Shown: positions 59,933 through 64,000 of the stretch, in pieces
Layout: the number at the start of each line of letters is the position of its first letter
Position numbering within the stretch: position 1 is the stretch's first letter
DNA from: Paracoccus sp. (in: a-proteobacteria)
Lineage (GTDB): Bacteria > Pseudomonadota > Alphaproteobacteria > Rhodobacterales > Rhodobacteraceae
DNA: 64,000 nucleotides
Reading direction: 5' to 3'
Assembly (NCBI RefSeq): GCF_030538495.1
Contig: NZ_JAUNTW010000003.1
Coordinates: forward strand, 62,001-126,000
The notes under the pieces: generated by a model
Told to the model about the DNA's origin: nothing
The model's input: the letters and a program-made list of their open reading frames with translations, nothing else
The model's database searches: none
Made by a program: the position numbers and the translations under genes

Positions 59933-60544
59933 TCAGATCATGGCCTTGATTGCCGCGACATGGGCGGGATCGGCGGCGCGCACATCGCCCGCCCAGTCCC
60001 GCGCCGTAGCCATCAGATCATCCCCCGAAACGATATGATCCACCAATCCCCACAACAGCGCCTGATCCGCCGAGGCCTTGATCCCCGCCATCAGGATCAT
60101 TTTCGCCCGCGCGGGTCCGACCAGATCGCGCAGCCGCCCCGGATCGGCGGGCTGCGGCAGATAGCCCAGCCGCATCACCGGATAGAAAAACCGCGCCCCC
60201 GGCACCGCCACGCGCAGATCGCAAGCCAGCACCATGCCGAACGCGCCGCCCGCCAGCGTGCCGTTCAGCGCCGCGATTGTCAGACAGGGCAGCGCCGAGA
60301 TGCGCCCCGACAACTGATCCCACAGCGGCGACGTGGCCAGCCCCGCGCGTGCCTGATCCAGATCGGCGCCTGCGGAAAACACCGACCCCTCGCCCGTCAG
60401 GATCACCGCGCGGATGCCCGCATCCGCCACCCGGTCCAGTGCCGCGATCAAATCCGACAGCATGTCACCGGTCAGAGAATTGGCCTTATCCGGGCGCGCA
60501 ATGGTCAATGTCATCACGCCGTCATCAATGTCACATTTGATCAC
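59933..60544 (-). CDS. Short enoyl-CoA hydratase/isomerase-family protein
   Basis: This crotonase-fold protein has 203 residues, shorter than the usual 255-265. The oxyanion-hole strand is present (VFSAGADLDQARAG and IAALNGTLAGGAFGMVLACDLRVA). The position of the first catalytic Glu of hydratases (PE in FGxPE) reads YPVMRLGYLPQP, so Glu is Val, and the second Glu region is also changed. It is thus more likely an isomerase, hydrolase or decarboxylase member, or has lost activity. The C-terminal trimer helices are missing. The reaction is unknown. Confidence 0.75.
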   Translation of the reverse strand: MIKCDIDDGVMTLTIARPDKANSLTGDMLSDLIAALDRVADAGIRAVILTGEGSVFSAGADLDQARAGLATSPLWDQLSGRISALPCLTIAALNGTLAGGAFGMVLACDLRVAVPGARFFYPVMRLGYLPQPADPGRLRDLVGPARAKMILMAGIKASADQALLWGLVDHIVSGDDLMATARDWAGDVRAADPAHVAAIKAMI

Positions 60545-60619
60545 AACTTGTTCCCTTTCCTTAGGGCTGACGCTGTGTCACAACCCTGCCAACCCATCCT
60601 TTGAAGAAAGGTATCTGAT

Positions 60620-62122
60620 ATGTTTCGCACTCTTTCAACCTCGGGTCTGGCGCTGATCATTGGCGCAGGCGCTGTGTTTGCCGATGTGACCCCGGCGCAG
60701 GTCTGGGACAATATGCAACGCGCTTATGTCGATCAGGGCTATGCCGTGACGGTCGGCGGTCAGGACATCGCAGGCGACGTGCTGACGGTGAACAACGTCG
60801 TGCTGGCCCTGCCGACCGAAGACCACAGCCGCGCCGACATCACCATTCCGCGCATCGTGTTCCGTCAGGACGGCGCGACCGTCCGCAGCATCGCCGAAGG
60901 TGACATCCTGATGGCGCTGCGCGCGACCGATGACGACGATCAGGAAACCGGCATCGACGTGGTTCTGACCATGCCGGGCAATGAAACCGTGTCATCCGGC
61001 ACGCCGGACGACATGCGTCACGACTTTACCGTGCCGACCACAACGCTGGCCGCGCGGATGACGGACACGACCAACCCGACCCCTGTGACCGGCACCATGA
61101 CCAACCTGACCGGCTGGCATCATGTGACGAAAACCGCAGCCGGGACCGAACAAACATCTGAAATGGCCGCTGATTCGCTGGACCTGCGTATGGCCATGAC
61201 CATGGATCGGGATGAAGATGAAAGCCACGAGGGCGAACTCGACACCCTGACCGCGAATCTGACCATCACCGGCCTGACCGGCACAACCGCCGGCGCCACG
61301 CCCGAAGGTGCCGATTTCAACGAAGCCCCCGGTCAGGCGCTGCGCGACGGCATGGCGGTTGACGCGACGCTGGGCTTTGCCAGCCTGACGGGCCGCTTTG
61401 ACATGACCGGCACCGATGAGGACGGCGAAACGACCGCAGCAAACGGCGAATTTTCGGGCGGCGAAATGGCGCTGACCCTGAAAATGTCGGCGGACGGGCT
61501 GTATTACGGCAGCACCGGCCGCGACGGCCGCGTGACCCTGAACGTCCCCGACATGCCGGTCATCGACTATCGCATTGCGGAAACCGCCTTTGGCCTGACC
61601 ATGCCGATGCTGGCCGCCGAACAGCCGCAGAATTTCGCCCTGACCTATGCCCTGAAAGGCGTCGAGCTGGGCCAAGGGGTCTGGACGCTGTTCGACGCCG
61701 AATCGAAACTGCCGCGCGATCCGCTGAACCTGACGATCGACCTGTCGGGTCAGGCCACGATGAAGGCTGACCTGACCGATCTGGCCGACCACGAAGACGT
61801 TCCCGCCACGCTGCACAGCCTGGACGTGAACAAAGTCGCTCTGGACGGCGCAGGCGCAAGCGCCAATGTGACCGGCGCCCTGACCTTTGGCGAAGACCTG
61901 ACCGCGCCCACCGGCACCATCAACGGTCAGTTCAGCGGCGTGAACGAATTGGTGAACACGCTGGTCGCCATGGGGCTGATCCCGCAGGATCAGGCCATGG
62001 GCGCGCGGATGATGATTGCGATGTTCGCCCGCCCCGTGGACGGTCAGGCCGATGTGCTGGCAACGGAATTCGAATTCCGCGACGATGGCAGCATTTTCGC
62101 CAATGGCCAGCAAATCCAGTAA
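60620..62122 (+). CDS. DUF2125 domain-containing exported protein
   Basis: This is a 500-residue exported protein with a signal peptide at residues 1-21 (SGLALIIGAGAVFA). The remainder is acidic (many Asp/Glu/Thr) and rich in predicted beta strands, as in TamB/AsmA-like DUF2125 proteins (VGGQDIAGDVLTVNNVVLALPTEDHSRADITIP). Short repeat-like strands occur throughout (MTGTDEDGETTAANGEFSGGEM). It is known from Rhodobacterales, with no assigned function; a lipid-carrier or envelope role is conceivable given the fold class. GAAAGG precedes the ATG by seven bases. A terminator follows. Confidence 0.82.
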   Translation: MFRTLSTSGLALIIGAGAVFADVTPAQVWDNMQRAYVDQGYAVTVGGQDIAGDVLTVNNVVLALPTEDHSRADITIPRIVFRQDGATVRSIAEGDILMALRATDDDDQETGIDVVLTMPGNETVSSGTPDDMRHDFTVPTTTLAARMTDTTNPTPVTGTMTNLTGWHHVTKTAAGTEQTSEMAADSLDLRMAMTMDRDEDESHEGELDTLTANLTITGLTGTTAGATPEGADFNEAPGQALRDGMAVDATLGFASLTGRFDMTGTDEDGETTAANGEFSGGEMALTLKMSADGLYYGSTGRDGRVTLNVPDMPVIDYRIAETAFGLTMPMLAAEQPQNFALTYALKGVELGQGVWTLFDAESKLPRDPLNLTIDLSGQATMKADLTDLADHEDVPATLHSLDVNKVALDGAGASANVTGALTFGEDLTAPTGTINGQFSGVNELVNTLVAMGLIPQDQAMGARMMIAMFARPVDGQADVLATEFEFRDDGSIFANGQQIQ

Positions 62123-62151
62123 CCGGATCTTTACGATTTGATGCGAGATTG

Positions 62152-62182
62152 GGGGTCGGGGCGCTTGTCCCGGCCCCTTTTT
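62152..62182 (+). terminator. Terminator of the DUF2125 gene
   Basis: A stem of GGGG, one T bulge and CGGG (62152-62160) pairs with CCCG, a G bulge and CCCC (62169-62177), followed by five T. It separates this gene from the downstream protease gene, which therefore needs its own promoter. Confidence 0.65.
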
Positions 62183-62241
62183 GCTGCGGTTGTCATTTCG
62201 CACGCGGCGCGGCACAACAGGGGGAATGTGAAAGGAAACCC

Positions 62242-63588
62242 ATGTCGGCCGATCTGTCATCCCTTGCCCATCAGTTGATCGACGCGGCCCGCCGCGCCGG
62301 GGCCGATCAGGCCGATGCCTTGGCCGTCGATGGCCGTTCCCTCAGCATCGAGGTGCGCTCCGGCCAGCTGGAACAGGCCGAACGGGCCGAAGGGGTGGAC
62401 ATCGGCCTGCGCGTGCTGATCGCGGGGCGTCAGGGCTGTGTGTCCGGGTCGCTGACCGATGCGGCGACGATTGCCGCCATGGCCGAACGCGCCGTCGCCA
62501 TGGCACGCGAAGCGCCGGTCGATGACACGCTGGGGCTGGCCGATGCGGGCGAATTATCGACGCGGCGCGATGCGGATGGGTTGGAATTGGCCGACAACGC
62601 CCCCGAACCCAGCCCCGATGCGTTGCAGGACATGGCCCTGCGGGCCGAGGCGGCGGCCCTGTCGCGCCCCGGCATTTCGCAGGTCGAATCGGCGGCGGCG
62701 GGTTATGGCCTGCGGCGGATGTGGCTGGCGGCGACGAACGGGTTTTCGGGCGGTTACACGCGCAGCACGCACAGCCTGTCCACGGTCGCGATCACCGGCG
62801 AAGGTTTGGGGATGGAACGCGACTATGCCGGAGAGGCGCGCGCCTTTGCCAGCGATTTGCCCGACCCGGAAAGCATCGGGCATCTGGCCGCCGACCGCAC
62901 GCTGGCACGCGCCGGGTCGCGCAAACCGCCCACCGGCGCGTTCCCGATTTTGTATGATCACCGCGTGGCGTCGTCCCTGATTGCGCATCTGTTATCCGCG
63001 GTGAATGGCGCGGCGATTGCGCGCGGGGCCAGTTGGCTGCGCCGCGATCTGGGCGCGCAGGTGCTGCCTGCGGGCTTTGACCTGACCGATGATCCGCTGC
63101 GCCCGCGTTACCCTTCGTCGCGCCCCTTCGACGCCGAAGGGCTGGCCACCCGTCCCCGCCAGATCATCGCGGATGGCGTGCTGACCGGCTGGACGCTGGA
63201 TTTGGGGACGGCGCGCAAATTGGGCATGACCAGCACCGCATCAGCCGCGCGCGGTATGGCATCCGCGCCCAGCCCGACGAATGGCAATGTCATCCTGACC
63301 TCCGGCACCGCCAGCCGCGACGATCTGATCGCTGACATGGGGCGCGGGCTGATCGTCACATCCATGCTGGGCGCGTCGGTCAACGCCACCACCGGCGATT
63401 ATTCGCGCGGCGCGGCGGGGTTTTGGGTGGAAAACGGGCGCATCGCCTATCCGGTGAATGAATGCACCATTGCGGGCAATCTGCGCGATATGCTGATGAC
63501 GATGCGCGCGGCCAATGACGCGCCGCCGTTCCGGGGGGCCACGGTCCCCAGCCTGCTGATCGGGGGGATGACCGTTGCCGGCGCCTGA
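62242..63588 (+). CDS. TldD/PmbA-family metallopeptidase subunit
   Basis: This TldD/PmbA protein has 448 residues, close to PmbA (450). It has DAARRAGADQADALAVDGRSLSIEVRSGQLEQAERAEG at the start and the mid domain with GYTRSTHSLSTVAITGEGLGMERDYAGEARAF. The C-terminal end (RGLIVTSMLGASVNATTGDYSRGAAGFWVENGRIAYPVNECTIAGNLRDML) is the standard PmbA pattern. TldD carries the zinc HExxxH motif and PmbA does not. No HExxxH is seen here, so the protein is the PmbA-type partner. AAAGGA lies before ATG 62242. Confidence 0.85.
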   Translation: MSADLSSLAHQLIDAARRAGADQADALAVDGRSLSIEVRSGQLEQAERAEGVDIGLRVLIAGRQGCVSGSLTDAATIAAMAERAVAMAREAPVDDTLGLADAGELSTRRDADGLELADNAPEPSPDALQDMALRAEAAALSRPGISQVESAAAGYGLRRMWLAATNGFSGGYTRSTHSLSTVAITGEGLGMERDYAGEARAFASDLPDPESIGHLAADRTLARAGSRKPPTGAFPILYDHRVASSLIAHLLSAVNGAAIARGASWLRRDLGAQVLPAGFDLTDDPLRPRYPSSRPFDAEGLATRPRQIIADGVLTGWTLDLGTARKLGMTSTASAARGMASAPSPTNGNVILTSGTASRDDLIADMGRGLIVTSMLGASVNATTGDYSRGAAGFWVENGRIAYPVNECTIAGNLRDMLMTMRAANDAPPFRGATVPSLLIGGMTVAGA

Positions 63589-64000
63589 CGACGACCTGAG
63601 CCTGCTGACCCGCGCCGCCCGTCTGGCGGGCAGCATCTCTATGCGGTTCTGGAAGAAATCGCCCAAGGTCTGGGACAAAGGCGACCAAGGCCCCGTGACC
63701 GAGGCCGATCTGGCCGTCAACGACGCCCTGGCCGATCTGTTGCAAACCGCGCGCCCCGATTACGGCTGGCTGTCCGAGGAAAGCGAATCCGACGCCGCCC
63801 GTCTGGACGCGGAACAGTGTTTCATCATCGACCCCATCGACGGCACCCGCGCCTTTATCGACGGGCAGGACGGGTTTTCCCATTCGCTGGCCATATCGCG
63901 CGGCGACCGGATCGTGGCGGCGATTGTCTATCTGCCGGTCCGCGATCTGGCCTATACCGCCACAGCGGACGGCCCCGCGCTGTTGAATGGACGCCCGATT
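63575..64000 (+). CDS. 3'(2'),5'-bisphosphate nucleotidase / inositol monophosphatase family (5' part)
   Basis: The gene runs off the right edge; 142 residues are visible. The Li+/Mg2+-dependent phosphatase motif is present: the Glu in WLSEESESD, then the DPIDGTRAFIDG metal site (IIDPIDGTRAFI). CysQ-type enzymes degrade PAP from sulfate assimilation, and inositol monophosphatases act on sugar phosphates. The two cannot be separated from this part. Start TTG 63575 has a G6 run eight bases upstream and overlaps the PmbA-type stop by 14 bases. An in-frame stop lies just before, so no earlier start is possible. Confidence 0.85.
   Translation, partial: MPAPDDDLSLLTRAARLAGSISMRFWKKSPKVWDKGDQGPVTEADLAVNDALADLLQTARPDYGWLSEESESDAARLDAEQCFIIDPIDGTRAFIDGQDGFSHSLAISRGDRIVAAIVYLPVRDLAYTATADGPALLNGRPI

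Noticed and set aside
1..64000. Mobile elements, prophage, CRISPR arrays, toxin-antitoxin or defence islands
   Set aside because: I looked for transposase, integrase, Cas, reverse transcriptase and restriction motifs and for regular repeats, and saw none.

Overview
This window is a stretch of chromosome from an alphaproteobacterium of the Rhodobacteraceae (Rhodobacter/Paracoccus/Roseobacter type). The evidence is the high GC content, the gene order argS - SPOR protein - nagZ - scpA - scpB, the pairs ihfA - merR and petP - petR, the Lpt/KdsD block, and the VPLPA-CTERM and HGGGC small-protein signatures. It is core and near-core chromosome. I see no insertion sequence, prophage, integrase, CRISPR array or rRNA. 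There is one tRNA gene, tRNA-Pro(GGG).

Layout. 1-4.6 kb: a tiny secreted Cys/His protein, a TRAP transporter operon (small permease, large permease, binding protein), ihfA, a MerR regulator and tRNA-Pro. 4.6-12.4 kb: a double-length dCTP deaminase, then a leftward block with an RlmL-like rRNA methylase, a 63-residue protein, scpB, scpA, nagZ, a SPOR protein and argS. 12.6-17.4 kb: a DEAD-box helicase with a repetitive basic tail, lnt and nagA. 17.6-28.7 kb: an envelope-lipid glycosylation region. It has a rightward operon (LpxH-like phosphatase, GT21 ceramide-glucosyltransferase-like enzyme, DedA, GT2) facing a leftward, fully coupled six-gene operon (GT39, PAP2, GT2, LAB_N, GT39, PAP2), followed by a UDP-glucuronate 4-epimerase and an aldo/keto reductase. 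28.7-32.8 kb: CbpA and a CbpM-like partner, two DUF2382 stress proteins, YqgE and a DsbD-N domain protein. 32.8-39.6 kb: an RND efflux pump with its adaptor, a family-4-like uracil-DNA glycosylase and the regulators PetR and PetP. 39.7-45.9 kb: ilvE, an orphan VPLPA-CTERM tail, ptsN, hpf, and lptB-lptA-lptC-kdsD-rnd. 45.9-50.1 kb: UbiH-type hydroxylase, YeeZ-type SDR, AMP nucleosidase and an HU protein. 50.3-56.9 kb: tamB and tamA. 57-64 kb: a HerA-like ATPase with an altered Walker B motif, glucokinase, a secreted protein, a short crotonase-fold protein, a DUF2125 protein, a TldD/PmbA-family protein and the 5' part of a cysQ/inositol-monophosphatase-type gene.

How the genes fit together. Much of the window serves the outer envelope. 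It makes Kdo precursor (KdsD), exports LPS (LptA/B/C), matures lipoproteins (Lnt), recycles peptidoglycan (NagZ, NagA), assembles outer-membrane proteins (TamA/TamB) and probably glycosylates lipids through polyprenyl-phosphate sugars (GT2, GT39, PAP2, LAB_N and GT21 genes).

The best candidates for something undescribed are the glycolipid cluster, the VPLPA-CTERM micro-ORF with its G8 tract, the HerA-like ATPase with Gln in place of the Walker B Glu, five tandem ~99-residue repeats inside TamB, and a dispersed intergenic element found in two clear copies and one partial copy.
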